64,000 bases of DNA from Bacteroidales bacterium (GTDB taxonomy: Bacteria > Bacteroidota > Bacteroidia > Bacteroidales > ML635J-15), in NCBI GenBank assembly GCA_017651185.1, contig JAGCDJ010000006.1, positions 62,001-126,000 of the forward strand, written 5' to 3'. A program made the position numbers and the translations under genes. Of the stretch, positions 50,744 through 59,304 are shown in pieces. The notes below the pieces were generated by a model. It saw nothing but the letters and a program-made list of their open reading frames with translations, was not told where the DNA came from and did not search any database. Position 1 is the first letter of the stretch. Each line of letters begins with the position of its first letter.

Positions 50744-51874
50744 CTATTTTATCGCATCCTCAATGCTAATGCGTTCGCCAGTAACTACATCCACAAGTAC
50801 ATACTTAATGTTGCCCATGCCGAGCTGGTGTGCGTACTGAACTTGTCCGTACCCGCTAATGCCGTTAACATCCTTGAAAGCGTCTTCGCTGCCGTATTTT
50901 GCTGCAGTAAGCTGGTGGCAAGCCATTTCTATTGCAACGATGTCGGTTGATGCTACAGCGCCAACTTTCTCCATAAATGGAGCAGGTGCCTTTGCCGAGC
51001 AGTCGCAAGTCTTTGAAATATTGTCCATTACATTAATGTAAACCATTGGTTTTGCTTCGCTGAGAACCTTTGCATATTCAACAAGACGTTCGAGGAATAC
51101 ATTTTCTTCAATTTCTCTCCAGTCTGGTTTGAAAATTTTGAGAGGACATTCGGCAATACATTTTGCACAACCTATGCACTTGGTAGTGTCGATTACAGGA
51201 CCGTTTTCTCCTATTGTTATTGCTTGAGCAGGGCACTGACCTACGCAGCGCTGGCAGTTCACGCATGCCTCTGGATCGGCAGTTGTGGGGAAGTTGGTGG
51301 CGTGCATTGCCATCTTTCCGCCTGGTGAGGCAAGTCCCATCGATACATTCTTTATTGCACCACCGAATCCAGCAGAACCGTGTCCCTTGAAGTGCGAATA
51401 GATGATGTAGTTGTCGTAGTCGTTGAAATGGCTGCCTGTCTTAATCTTGTTATAGTGCTTCAGACCTTTAGCGGGAATTTCGGTTTCTCCATCTGCATCA
51501 AGGATGTCGATAGGAGCGAATGTGAATCCGTGTTCCTTTGCCAATGCTATGTGAGAGTCGGTGTAGCGGCGCTTGCCTACATACAAAACATTGGTTTCCA
51601 CGAAAGTGGGATTTACTTTTTCTACTAATGGTCTCAGAAGTTCCGGGTTGAGGAAATTTTGGTTTCCGTCTTCTCCGAAGTGCACTTTAAGTCCGATTTT
51701 GCCTTCCTGTTTTACGCCTAATGCCTCGTAGAGTTTCAGGATGTTTTCTGGAGTAATGTCCTTGCAGAAGTAAACGATAGATTCGTCTTCTGCGGTTTCA
51801 ATTTTCGGCTTCTGCTCCTTGCAGGAGAATAGCGTCAGACAGATTGCTGCTAATGCTAAAAATTTGATTTTCAT
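50744..51874 (-). CDS. DUF362 protein with two 4Fe-4S clusters, lipoprotein
   Basis: A 376-residue protein with a lipoprotein signal (MKIKFLALAAICLTLFSC; lipobox LFSC). DUF362 domain for about residues 30-340, with a two-cluster ferredoxin insertion: CVNCQRCVGQCP and CIGCAKCIAECP (about 203-245). The N-terminal half has FVETNVLYVGKRRYT and the LKVHFGEDGN motif. DUF362 proteins are iron-sulfur proteins of unknown substrate, found in anaerobes. A Fe-S protein outside the cytoplasm is unusual, though the lipobox could be a chance match. It follows the BT_3928-like gene by 12 bases, as the second gene of the operon. Confidence 0.85.
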   Translation of the reverse strand: MKIKFLALAAICLTLFSCKEQKPKIETAEDESIVYFCKDITPENILKLYEALGVKQEGKIGLKVHFGEDGNQNFLNPELLRPLVEKVNPTFVETNVLYVGKRRYTDSHIALAKEHGFTFAPIDILDADGETEIPAKGLKHYNKIKTGSHFNDYDNYIIYSHFKGHGSAGFGGAIKNVSMGLASPGGKMAMHATNFPTTADPEACVNCQRCVGQCPAQAITIGENGPVIDTTKCIGCAKCIAECPLKIFKPDWREIEENVFLERLVEYAKVLSEAKPMVYINVMDNISKTCDCSAKAPAPFMEKVGAVASTDIVAIEMACHQLTAAKYGSEDAFKDVNGISGYGQVQYAHQLGMGNIKYVLVDVVTGERISIEDAIK

Positions 51875-51886
51875 GTGGTTTTGTTG

Positions 51887-52894
51887 TTAGTTATTAATAA
51901 TAGGTTTTGTTTCGTTTTCAAAAAAATCGGTTAACGTACTTTCTTCAAGTCCCCACAAATCGAATGACTTGACAATGCTGTCGTCTTGCATGAGTGTGAA
52001 AGTGGGGAACTGTCCGTCAACAATGTCGAGTGATGCAATCGGGTTTATTTCGCGGTATTCGAATCCATATCCTTCGGTTGATTGAATAAACTCGTATGTG
52101 CTTAATGGTGGGTAGTTGCCAAAAATCAGGACTTTACATCTGTTTCTGTCAAACTTGTTCTCACGGAAGAATAAGGATAGTCGTTTTGCGCCTTCGCGAC
52201 AGTACTTGCAACCTGCATGGGCGAACATAAGTATGTTTTTGCCAGTAAGTTCCATTGGTTTTTCTTCTGCAACGAATGTTGTGGAGTCGTATTCGTAGTT
52301 GGGACGTATTATCGGATAGCATTTGTAGAAAGTGCTGTCAGCCAGTGCTTTTTCGAATAAAGGCGTATTAATGTTTCTGTCGCTTGAATATATTTTATTG
52401 TAAAGGACCTCGGGAGGCACTACAATGAATGGTATTGCGGCTACAATTATGACAATCAGTGGTTTCACTATTTTTTCAAACTTGAAATTCCAGTTTTCCT
52501 GATTCCTTACGACGAGGAGAAGTGCCATAATTACAAAGTTCTTTATCATCGATTGCAATGGGTTCAGTTCCACGAAGTCACCCATGCAGTGGCAGTTGGC
52601 GTCACCGCGTAGTTGTGCGAAAATAAGGAATACTGTAAATCCGAGCAATGAAATCTGCATTAGCCACCAAACTAGTCTGTACCACCATTTTAAAGCAAGG
52701 CAAAGTCCTGCGCACATTTCGAAGGCAATGAGGCAACGGGCAAACAAGGTGCAAAGTGTGTAGTTGAATATTCCGTAGCTATATATGTAGAGTTCAAATT
52801 CCTTGATTGTGAATATTTTGAGAACGGCGGAGACAATGAAGAACAAACCTATTGCCACGCTTATGATGGTAAAGATTATTTTTTTAGCTTTCAT
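51887..52894 (-). CDS. BT_3928-like membrane protein with thioredoxin-like domain
   Basis: A 335-residue protein with four N-terminal membrane helices of the DoxX/MauE type (about 1-150; IIFTIISVAIGLFFIVSAVLKI) carrying CHCMGDFVELNPLQSMIKN, then a periplasmic C-terminal domain with a thioredoxin-like CKYC (ILMFAHAGCKYCREGAKRL). Resembles the BT_3928 family in Bacteroidota; the redox motif suggests disulfide or quinone-linked chemistry. ATG at 52894 is chosen because the -7 element at 52921-52928 precedes it; the longer frame from 53317 runs through the divergent gene. Confidence 0.75.
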   Translation of the reverse strand: MKAKKIIFTIISVAIGLFFIVSAVLKIFTIKEFELYIYSYGIFNYTLCTLFARCLIAFEMCAGLCLALKWWYRLVWWLMQISLLGFTVFLIFAQLRGDANCHCMGDFVELNPLQSMIKNFVIMALLLVVRNQENWNFKFEKIVKPLIVIIVAAIPFIVVPPEVLYNKIYSSDRNINTPLFEKALADSTFYKCYPIIRPNYEYDSTTFVAEEKPMELTGKNILMFAHAGCKYCREGAKRLSLFFRENKFDRNRCKVLIFGNYPPLSTYEFIQSTEGYGFEYREINPIASLDIVDGQFPTFTLMQDDSIVKSFDLWGLEESTLTDFFENETKPIINN

Positions 52895-52920
52895 TAATAT
52901 AACATTGAAATTTTGTGGTA

Positions 52921-52970
52921 CAAAAGTAATCCTTATTTGGATACAATACATAAAAATCTTGTTAACTTTG
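52921..52970. promoter_or_regulatory. Divergent promoters between the BT_3928-like and TPR genes
   Basis: Minus: TACTTTTG (52921-52928), 27 bases before the ATG at 52894. Plus: -33 TTTG (52936-52939), 23-base spacer, -7 TAACTTTG (52963-52970), 21 bases before the ATG at 52991. Confidence 0.6.
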
Positions 52971-52990
52971 CGACCGTTTGAGTTTGCTCT

Positions 52991-55336
52991 ATGCAGAATG
53001 TATCTGACATCGTTGTGCCGACAAATGGCGACAGACACGGCAAGTTGCGTAATTTGCTCTTGTGTGTTGGTGTGTTTGTGTTTGCCATGTTGCTGTATGT
53101 CAATACATTCCATCATGGTTGGGTGCTTGATGACAGTTTCCTCTTCAAGGACAACAAGTTTGTGACAGCTGGTTTGTCGGGATGGAAGGACATAATGATG
53201 AACCATTCGCAGGCAGGTGCTGATTTTTTGCCAGAAACTTTTCAGTATCGTCCTGTGTCTCAGTTGCTTTTCGCATTGGAGTGGGAGATTTCTCCTGACA
53301 ATCCATCTTTCTACCATGTTATGAATGTGCTGTGGAATGCAGCGTGCAGCGTGTTGCTTTTTGTTCTTCTGCGGATGATGTTCAAACGAAGGTCGTGGAT
53401 TTTTCCTCTACTTATTACATTGATTTTCACGGCAAACCCTATGCACACAGAGGTGGTTGCCAATATCAAGAGCAGGGACGAATTGTGCTACTTCTTTTTC
53501 TTGTTGATTGCAATAGTTTCTGCACTGAAATATTTTGAAAATGGCAAGAAAGTCAACCTGTTATGGTTGTTCTTGGGTTATACCTTGTCGTTTTTCTCGA
53601 AGGAAAGCGCGATAACTGCGCTAGTGGCAATTCCTCTTTTCGTGTTCTTTTTTGGAGAAAGGAAGGTGCAAAATGAGGAGAAAAACATTGTTAAGCAGAA
53701 AGATAAAAGGCAGGATAAAGGTGCAAAAATATATTTTAAAATATTAAAGTATTATTTTAGTATAATGCTTGTATTGATTTTATCTGCAGGTGTTTATCTT
53801 GGAATTAGATATGTGGTTTTGTCTGTATGGCACGATTACCATAGTTCGTATGTGACGCTTATGCAAAACTACCTTGCCGACCAGTCGCTTGACATTCGTC
53901 TCGGCAGTGCTGTGTGGTTGATGGGAAAATACTTGTTCTTGGCGTTTGTACCGTATATGCAGTCGTGCGACTATTCGTTTGCACAATTGCCGTATGTGGG
54001 GTTGTTGGACTGGCGTTTTATACTTGTATTTTTAGTTTATGTGGCAATGCTTATGTATGTTGTTTACAGTTTGTTCAAGAAGAAGGAGAGAGACGTTTTT
54101 TCGTTCTGTATTCTGTTTTGGATAACAACTATGAGCATATATTCGAATACTGTTTATCTTATCGGTTCGTCTTTCGCCGACAGGTTTTTGTTTGTTCCAG
54201 TGCTGGCGTCGGCAATTGTTTTTGTTGAGTTGCTGGCAAAACTATTCAGGGTGGATTCGAATAAAATAGAAATGGGCGCGAAACCTGTGATAATGATTGG
54301 GTTAACATTGGCTGTGGTTTGCCTGTTTTCGACGCAGACGGTTCTTCGTGCTGCCGATTGGAAGGATCCGTATACATTGTACAGGGCTGATGCTCCGAAA
54401 GTTCCAGGAAGTGCCCGCATAAAGTTCTACCTTGGTGATGCAGTTCGTGATGAAGCATTGCAGGTGGAAGGTACTGATTCTGTGGCGTTTTTCGATGGTG
54501 TTAGAAAGGCGATGGGCATATACGGTGATGCTATCAGCATAAATCCCAATTACAGCGAATGCTATGAGCGACTAGGTTTTTGCTATTTGCGACTTGACCA
54601 TTATTATCCTAACAGACATTTCGACGATTCTTCAATCTTTTATTTAGATAAGTCGATAGAACTATTTCCTTATGACGGACTTGCATATTATAATCGTGCA
54701 GAAATTGCATACGATAAAGGCGACTATCTAAAGGCAAAGGAATGCTATTCCGAGGTGCTGAATTTAGGTTCTAACATTTACGATTCGTACTTTAAGGTTG
54801 GCAATTCTTATTACGAACTTGGCATATATGATACCGCCATGATGTATTACATTCAGGAGATAGAGCGTGATTCTACTCGTCCGGAAATATACTATAATCT
54901 TGGTTACTGCTATTCCGAGGCGTCGAAGAGCGACTTGTATAGTGCCGACGACAGGGTTCGTTGCTTGGAGGAGTCGGTAAAGATGTACGACAAGGCCCTT
55001 GAAAATCTTCCCAACTTGTTCGTTGCATATTCGGGCAAGTTGAAGTCGCTTGTCGCGCTTGGGCGTTGGGACGAGGTCGTTGAGTGTGGGCGTAAGGCGA
55101 TTGATGTCAATCCCAACCACGATGATGGCTATTTTTACACGGCTGTCGCTTATTGCCAACTGAATAGGTATGATGATGCTGAGCGCTATTTCTACAAGGC
55201 GTTGGAGCGCAATCCAAACAATTATGTGGCATATTTCAATCTTGCGTATGTTTGTAGTTTGCGTGGCGACATGCAGAAGGCGAGTATGATGCAAAAACGG
55301 GGCGAAGAGTTGCAACAAAATTCATTAAAACAATGA
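52991..55336 (+). CDS. TMTC-like membrane protein with TPR repeats
   Basis: A 781-residue protein. N-terminal part (about 20-480) has some ten membrane helices of the GT-C/TMTC type: FHHGWVLDDSFLFKDNKFV with the DD-x-F catalytic-type acidic pair, and NPMHTEVVANIKSRDEL. The C-terminal part (about 485-775) holds a series of TPR units (NPNYSECYERLGFCYLR, LAYYNRAEIAYDKGDYLKAKECYSE, DDGYFYTAVAYCQLNRYDDAE). TMTC-like proteins transfer mannose or other sugar to protein Ser/Thr from a lipid carrier; in Bacteroidota they are often called TPR proteins only. It overlaps the following membrane gene by 4 bases. Confidence 0.82.
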   Translation: MQNVSDIVVPTNGDRHGKLRNLLLCVGVFVFAMLLYVNTFHHGWVLDDSFLFKDNKFVTAGLSGWKDIMMNHSQAGADFLPETFQYRPVSQLLFALEWEISPDNPSFYHVMNVLWNAACSVLLFVLLRMMFKRRSWIFPLLITLIFTANPMHTEVVANIKSRDELCYFFFLLIAIVSALKYFENGKKVNLLWLFLGYTLSFFSKESAITALVAIPLFVFFFGERKVQNEEKNIVKQKDKRQDKGAKIYFKILKYYFSIMLVLILSAGVYLGIRYVVLSVWHDYHSSYVTLMQNYLADQSLDIRLGSAVWLMGKYLFLAFVPYMQSCDYSFAQLPYVGLLDWRFILVFLVYVAMLMYVVYSLFKKKERDVFSFCILFWITTMSIYSNTVYLIGSSFADRFLFVPVLASAIVFVELLAKLFRVDSNKIEMGAKPVIMIGLTLAVVCLFSTQTVLRAADWKDPYTLYRADAPKVPGSARIKFYLGDAVRDEALQVEGTDSVAFFDGVRKAMGIYGDAISINPNYSECYERLGFCYLRLDHYYPNRHFDDSSIFYLDKSIELFPYDGLAYYNRAEIAYDKGDYLKAKECYSEVLNLGSNIYDSYFKVGNSYYELGIYDTAMMYYIQEIERDSTRPEIYYNLGYCYSEASKSDLYSADDRVRCLEESVKMYDKALENLPNLFVAYSGKLKSLVALGRWDEVVECGRKAIDVNPNHDDGYFYTAVAYCQLNRYDDAERYFYKALERNPNNYVAYFNLAYVCSLRGDMQKASMMQKRGEELQQNSLKQ

Positions 55337-56685
55337 ACGTATTGATAACTATATTGTTGGTGCTTGCCTTTGTTGCTGTATTTTCGTTTATGATATGCAG
55401 GTTGAAGGTGTTTCGTAGGTTGGGTTTGGCTCCGAAGTGGCTTGTTGTGCTGTTTGCCACAAAGTTGCTGGCAGCATTTGCTTTGGTGGGCGTGTATCAG
55501 ATTGTGTATGAGAATGAAAACACAGGGGATATAAATAAGTATCACAAGGCGGGGCTTGTGTTGTATTCTGCGTTGGAGGAAAGTCCTGCCGATTATTTTA
55601 AGATGGTTTCTGGCATTTGCGCCGATGAACCGCAGCTTGAGTATTACTACGATAAGACGGATTATTGGTATAAGGCATGGGATTACGGGCTTTTGAACGA
55701 TAACCGCACTGTGATTCGCTATAATGCGCTCCTTGATTTGTTTACGCAGGGAAATATTTGGTTGAATTTGATAATCAGTGCGTTTGTTGCGTTTTGCGGT
55801 GCGTATTTTCTTGCGTTGGCGATGCTAGGTTTTTGCAAAGGAAGGCGTTTGGTAGCAGTGGTTTCGGCCTTTCTTGTGCCTAGTGTGGTATTCTGGTCGT
55901 CGGGTATGATGAAGGAGTGCCTCGTTATGTTTTCCCTTGGTTTGCTGATGTTTTCTTGGGTTTCGATATGCCAGAAATTCGGAGTGCTTAAGTTGCTGGT
56001 AGTCCTAGTCTCCGCGTGGTTTCTTTTCCTCGCGAAATTTTATGTTTTGCTGGCAATGTTGCCCGGAATGGTGGTGTTTGCCTTGCCGGCGAAATTTGGG
56101 GCAAAAAAGCTGCTTATTTCGTCCGTGGCGGTGTTTGCGGTTGTGGTGACGTTGTTCTTTTTTAGTGGAAGTATTTTCGGTTACGATTTGGTCGATACGA
56201 TAGTTAGGAAGCAGCATGATTTTATAAATATGGTCAATGCGGAAGCGAGTTATTCTGGCAGCAATATTGAAATTCAGGAGCTTGAACCTACTTTTATGGG
56301 TTTTGCCTCGTGTTTGGTGCCGGCGTACATTAATGTGCTTTTCCGTCCTTTTGTTACCGAGGCAAACTCGTTCGTAAAACTTGTCTGCTGTGCCGAAAAT
56401 GTTGTTTTCCTGTTGCTGTTCTTATATATGTGCGTTAGGTTTAAACCAATTGATGAAAAACAGATTAGGTTCGTTTTGTTCACTCTTTGCTTTATGCTTA
56501 TTTTGTACGCACTTATTGGAATGACAACTCCGAACATTGGGGCATTGGTTAGGTACAAAATTCCAGTTATGCCTTTCCTCCTTTGCTCTATGCTTATGTG
56601 TACTAACTTTGAACGGTTGAAAAAACGATTGCGAATAGGAGAACGAAAGCAGTCGGATTTGATAAATTCGCAAATAAACAAATAA
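55333..56685 (+). CDS. Polytopic membrane protein, Wzy/EpsG-like in look
   Basis: A 450-residue protein with about ten hydrophobic segments and one large external loop (about 65-125: ENTGDINKYHKAGLVLYSALEES...YYDKTDYWYKAWDYGLL). No named family was recognised; it has the layout of surface-polysaccharide polymerases or ligases. Coupled by a 4-base overlap to the TMTC-like gene, so a joint role in surface glycosylation is inferred, not shown. The C1 peptidase gene begins 10 bases after. Confidence 0.55.
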   Translation: MNVLITILLVLAFVAVFSFMICRLKVFRRLGLAPKWLVVLFATKLLAAFALVGVYQIVYENENTGDINKYHKAGLVLYSALEESPADYFKMVSGICADEPQLEYYYDKTDYWYKAWDYGLLNDNRTVIRYNALLDLFTQGNIWLNLIISAFVAFCGAYFLALAMLGFCKGRRLVAVVSAFLVPSVVFWSSGMMKECLVMFSLGLLMFSWVSICQKFGVLKLLVVLVSAWFLFLAKFYVLLAMLPGMVVFALPAKFGAKKLLISSVAVFAVVVTLFFFSGSIFGYDLVDTIVRKQHDFINMVNAEASYSGSNIEIQELEPTFMGFASCLVPAYINVLFRPFVTEANSFVKLVCCAENVVFLLLFLYMCVRFKPIDEKQIRFVLFTLCFMLILYALIGMTTPNIGALVRYKIPVMPFLLCSMLMCTNFERLKKRLRIGERKQSDLINSQINK

Positions 56686-56695
56686 ATATTTTTAT

Positions 56696-58078
56696 ATGAG
56701 AAAGTTGTTGATTATTATGTTGTTGGCGTCTGGTTCGACTTTGTTTGCCCAGAACACCAAAAATCTTACAGAGGATGTGGTTAACAATATCCGTGAAAAC
56801 TACAAGCAAAAGGCGGAAGCTGACAAGGGCATTCGCAATGCTTTGTCGAACAATGACATACGTTCGTTGGCGGTAAACCGCGATGTGGTTGGCAAAGCTG
56901 ACCATCAGTTTAAGTACAAGGCAGATGTAAAGGGCATTTGCGACCAGAAAAGTTCGGGCAGGTGCTGGATGTTTACAGGTTTGAGTTCTTTGCGTCCGCA
57001 AGTTATTAAGGATAAGGAACTTGCTGGTTTTGAGTTCTCGCAGAACTATTTGTATTTCTGGGACATGTTCGAGAAGTCTAATTTGTTCCTCGAAATAATT
57101 CTCCAGAATGCCGATAAACCATTGGACGACAGGACGAACGAATGGGCTTTGCATAATCCTATTGGCGATGGTGGCGTGTGGAATTCGTTTGCTAACTTGG
57201 TTGAAAAGTACGGACTTGTGCCGAATACGGTTATGCCCGAAACTTACCATTCGAACAATACCTCGTGGTTGAATCAGTTGCTTTCGCGCAAGTTGCGTGA
57301 GGATGCAATACAGCTTCGCGATGCAAAGGCGCAGAAGTTGGCTCCGAAGAAAATTGATGAAATGAAGTTCAATATGCTTTGTGAAGTATATCGCTATCTT
57401 GTTTTGTTTCTTGGAGAACCACCAACTGAGTTCAAGTATCGCTTTGAGAAGGAAGATGCCTACAAGGACTATACTCCAATGTCGTTTTTCAAGGAGTTTT
57501 TCCCAAACTACAAGACGTCTGATTATGTTATGCTGATGAACGACCCGTCGCGTGAATACAATAAGGTTTATGAAATTGAATTCGACCGCAATGTGCTTGA
57601 GGGTAAGAACTGGCTTTATGTGAATCTGCCTGCAGATGAACTTAAGAAGGCGGCCTTGGCAAGTCTGAAGGATAAGGAACCTTTGTATTCGTCGTGCGAT
57701 GTGGCAAAGTTCCTGAGCAAGAACGATGGTACTTTGGATGTCAATAATTTCGATTTCGAATCGTTGCTCGGAATGAAGTTCGGTATGGATAAGGCTACGA
57801 GAATCAGGACTTTCGACAGCGGTTCATCACATGCAATGTTGCTTGTGGCAGTGGATGTCGATGATAAGGATGTGCCAACAAAGTGGCAGTTCGAAAACTC
57901 GTGGGGTTCATCCTACGGACATAATGGTTACCTTACTTTCACAGACGAGTGGTTCAACGAGTATATGTTCCGTATCGTTGTGAACAAGAAGTATTTGAGT
58001 GGTGGAGTCCAGAAACTGCTCGACCAGAAGCCAATAGTTCTTCCGCCGTGGGACCCGATGTTTATGCCTGAAAATTAA
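56696..58078 (+). CDS. Exported C1 family peptidase (PepC/bleomycin hydrolase-like)
   Basis: A 460-residue cysteine aminopeptidase with a signal peptide (MRKLLIIMLLASGSTLFAQ). The active-site Cys is in DQKSSGRCWMFTGLSSLRP, the His in SSHAMLLVAVD, and the Asn in FENSWGSSYGHNG. PepC enzymes form hexameric barrels and remove N-terminal amino acids; export makes this a periplasmic or secreted scavenging enzyme, as commonly seen in Bacteroidota. Its last 37 codons are duplicated at 59051. Confidence 0.92.
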   Translation: MRKLLIIMLLASGSTLFAQNTKNLTEDVVNNIRENYKQKAEADKGIRNALSNNDIRSLAVNRDVVGKADHQFKYKADVKGICDQKSSGRCWMFTGLSSLRPQVIKDKELAGFEFSQNYLYFWDMFEKSNLFLEIILQNADKPLDDRTNEWALHNPIGDGGVWNSFANLVEKYGLVPNTVMPETYHSNNTSWLNQLLSRKLREDAIQLRDAKAQKLAPKKIDEMKFNMLCEVYRYLVLFLGEPPTEFKYRFEKEDAYKDYTPMSFFKEFFPNYKTSDYVMLMNDPSREYNKVYEIEFDRNVLEGKNWLYVNLPADELKKAALASLKDKEPLYSSCDVAKFLSKNDGTLDVNNFDFESLLGMKFGMDKATRIRTFDSGSSHAMLLVAVDVDDKDVPTKWQFENSWGSSYGHNGYLTFTDEWFNEYMFRIVVNKKYLSGGVQKLLDQKPIVLPPWDPMFMPEN

Positions 58079-58238
58079 TAATTTACAATTAGCTACGCTG
58101 AGCTGAAGGTTGATAATGGATAATCAGTTGCTTTTGGCGATGACTTGAGTCTAACGGCAAGCGTAGTCAAAGGGTAGGCATATTAATTGATAATCAAAAC
58201 AATAAACCTCATCAAGCAAAGAAAACAAAAGCATAGAT

Positions 58239-58925
58239 ATGAATAAATTAGTTATAGTTGTAGCCATTTTGTCGTTGCCAGTAATTTTTGCTATTGGCGG
58301 AAGCGACAAGTTGTTTGCCCAGTCGGGGAAGTTGAACGGATACGAATATGTTGACCTTGGTCTGCCGTCTGGAACCAAGTGGGCGACCTGCAATATCGGT
58401 GCAAAAACGCCCGAAAGTTACGGCGACTTATTTGCATGGGGAGAAACGAAAAGCAAGAGTTCCTTTGGAGGGCTTACATATTCTCTCAATGATGAAGTTA
58501 GTGCTACATTAAAAAAGTATTCAACAGAAACTACTGTTAAGCACGGAGAAAAACCTGACAGTTTACATGTGTTAGAGGACGTGGATGATGCTGCTGCGGC
58601 GAATTGGGGCAAAGGATGGCGTATGCCGACTGATGTTGATTTCGCTGAATTGTTATCAAATTGCACTGCGACTTGGACGGAGCAAAATGGTGTAAGCGGC
58701 TATATGTTTACTGGTTCCAATGGGAATTCGATATTTTTGCCCGCAGCAGGCTGGTGTTCGACTGATAACATCATTGATAGAGGCTCTAACGGTTGCTATT
58801 GGTGCAAAAATCTTAATGTGGAGAACGTATTCCGTGCCTATAATCTCGAATTTAGTTCTGGTAGTTGTAAGGTAAACGATTCCAGAAGAAGTGATGGAAT
58901 TTCGGTAAGACCAGTATGTAATTGA
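58239..58925 (+). CDS. Exported protein with a Fibrobacter-type paralogous domain
   Basis: A 228-residue protein with a signal peptide (MNKLVIVVAILSLPVIFAIGG...LFAQ). The rest is one domain: NGYEYVDLGLPSGTKWATC, GDLFAWGET, WGKGWRMPTDVDFAELL, GYMFTGSNGNSIFLPAAG, GISVRPVC. It matches the start of the frameshifted gene at 20616-21984 closely, so the window holds two paralogues. The family is common in fibre-degrading and gut species; function unknown. The 160-base gap before it has no promoter consensus. Confidence 0.85.
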   Translation: MNKLVIVVAILSLPVIFAIGGSDKLFAQSGKLNGYEYVDLGLPSGTKWATCNIGAKTPESYGDLFAWGETKSKSSFGGLTYSLNDEVSATLKKYSTETTVKHGEKPDSLHVLEDVDDAAAANWGKGWRMPTDVDFAELLSNCTATWTEQNGVSGYMFTGSNGNSIFLPAAGWCSTDNIIDRGSNGCYWCKNLNVENVFRAYNLEFSSGSCKVNDSRRSDGISVRPVCN

Positions 58926-59050
58926 CAATTAACAAAACAATTAACAATGGATAAAACATAGAAACGGCGCAGCCACAGAACGGCGAAGTCCTCAACGAAA
59001 TTAAACTTAGAAACTTATAAACGGCTTTAGCCATTGAAACGGCATCAGCC
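58926..59050. other. Gene-free stretch with AACGGC words
   Basis: No coding region. The word AAACGGC(G/T) recurs (58961, 58980, 59021, 59037), in a repeat-like run that ends where the peptidase fragment starts. Confidence 0.5.
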
Positions 59051-59161
59051 TTCCGTATCGTTGTGAACAAGAAGTACTTGAGCGGCGATGTCCAGAAGAT
59101 GCTCGGCCAAAAGCCGATAGTTCTTCCGCCGTGGGATTCGATGTTTGCTCCAGAAGAATAA
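59051..59161 (+). pseudogene. Duplicated C-terminal fragment of the C1 peptidase gene
   Basis: Thirty-six codons plus stop in frame: FRIVVNKKYLSGDVQKMLG..., nearly the same as the last codons of the peptidase at 56696-58078 (57968-58078), both at DNA and protein level, including the ending PIVLPPWD.MF..E. There is no start codon or N-terminal part. It shows that a second peptidase copy, or a part of it, once lay here and that the paralogous-domain gene now fills the space between the two ends. Confidence 0.85.
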
Positions 59162-59180
59162 CGGCAAATTATTGCGAATA

Positions 59181-59217
59181 TATCCGCAGTCGGTTTTTCG
59201 TCTGCGGATTTTTTTTT
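59181..59217 (+). terminator. Terminator after the peptidase fragment
   Basis: ATCCGCAG (59182-59189) ... CTGCGGAT (59202-59209), then T8. It lies where the terminator of an intact peptidase operon would be. Confidence 0.85.
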
Positions 59218-59304
59218 GTACCGTTTTTCAAAAAAATCTAAAATCGTAAATCTAAAATCGTAAATAATTATTACCTTTACAACCTGTTTTAAAAAATTAC
59301 GATT

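Noticed and set aside
52895..53317. Extended N-terminus (141 extra residues) of the BT_3928-like protein
   Set aside because: It would overlap the divergent TMTC-like gene and its promoter; a -7 element lies just before ATG 52894.
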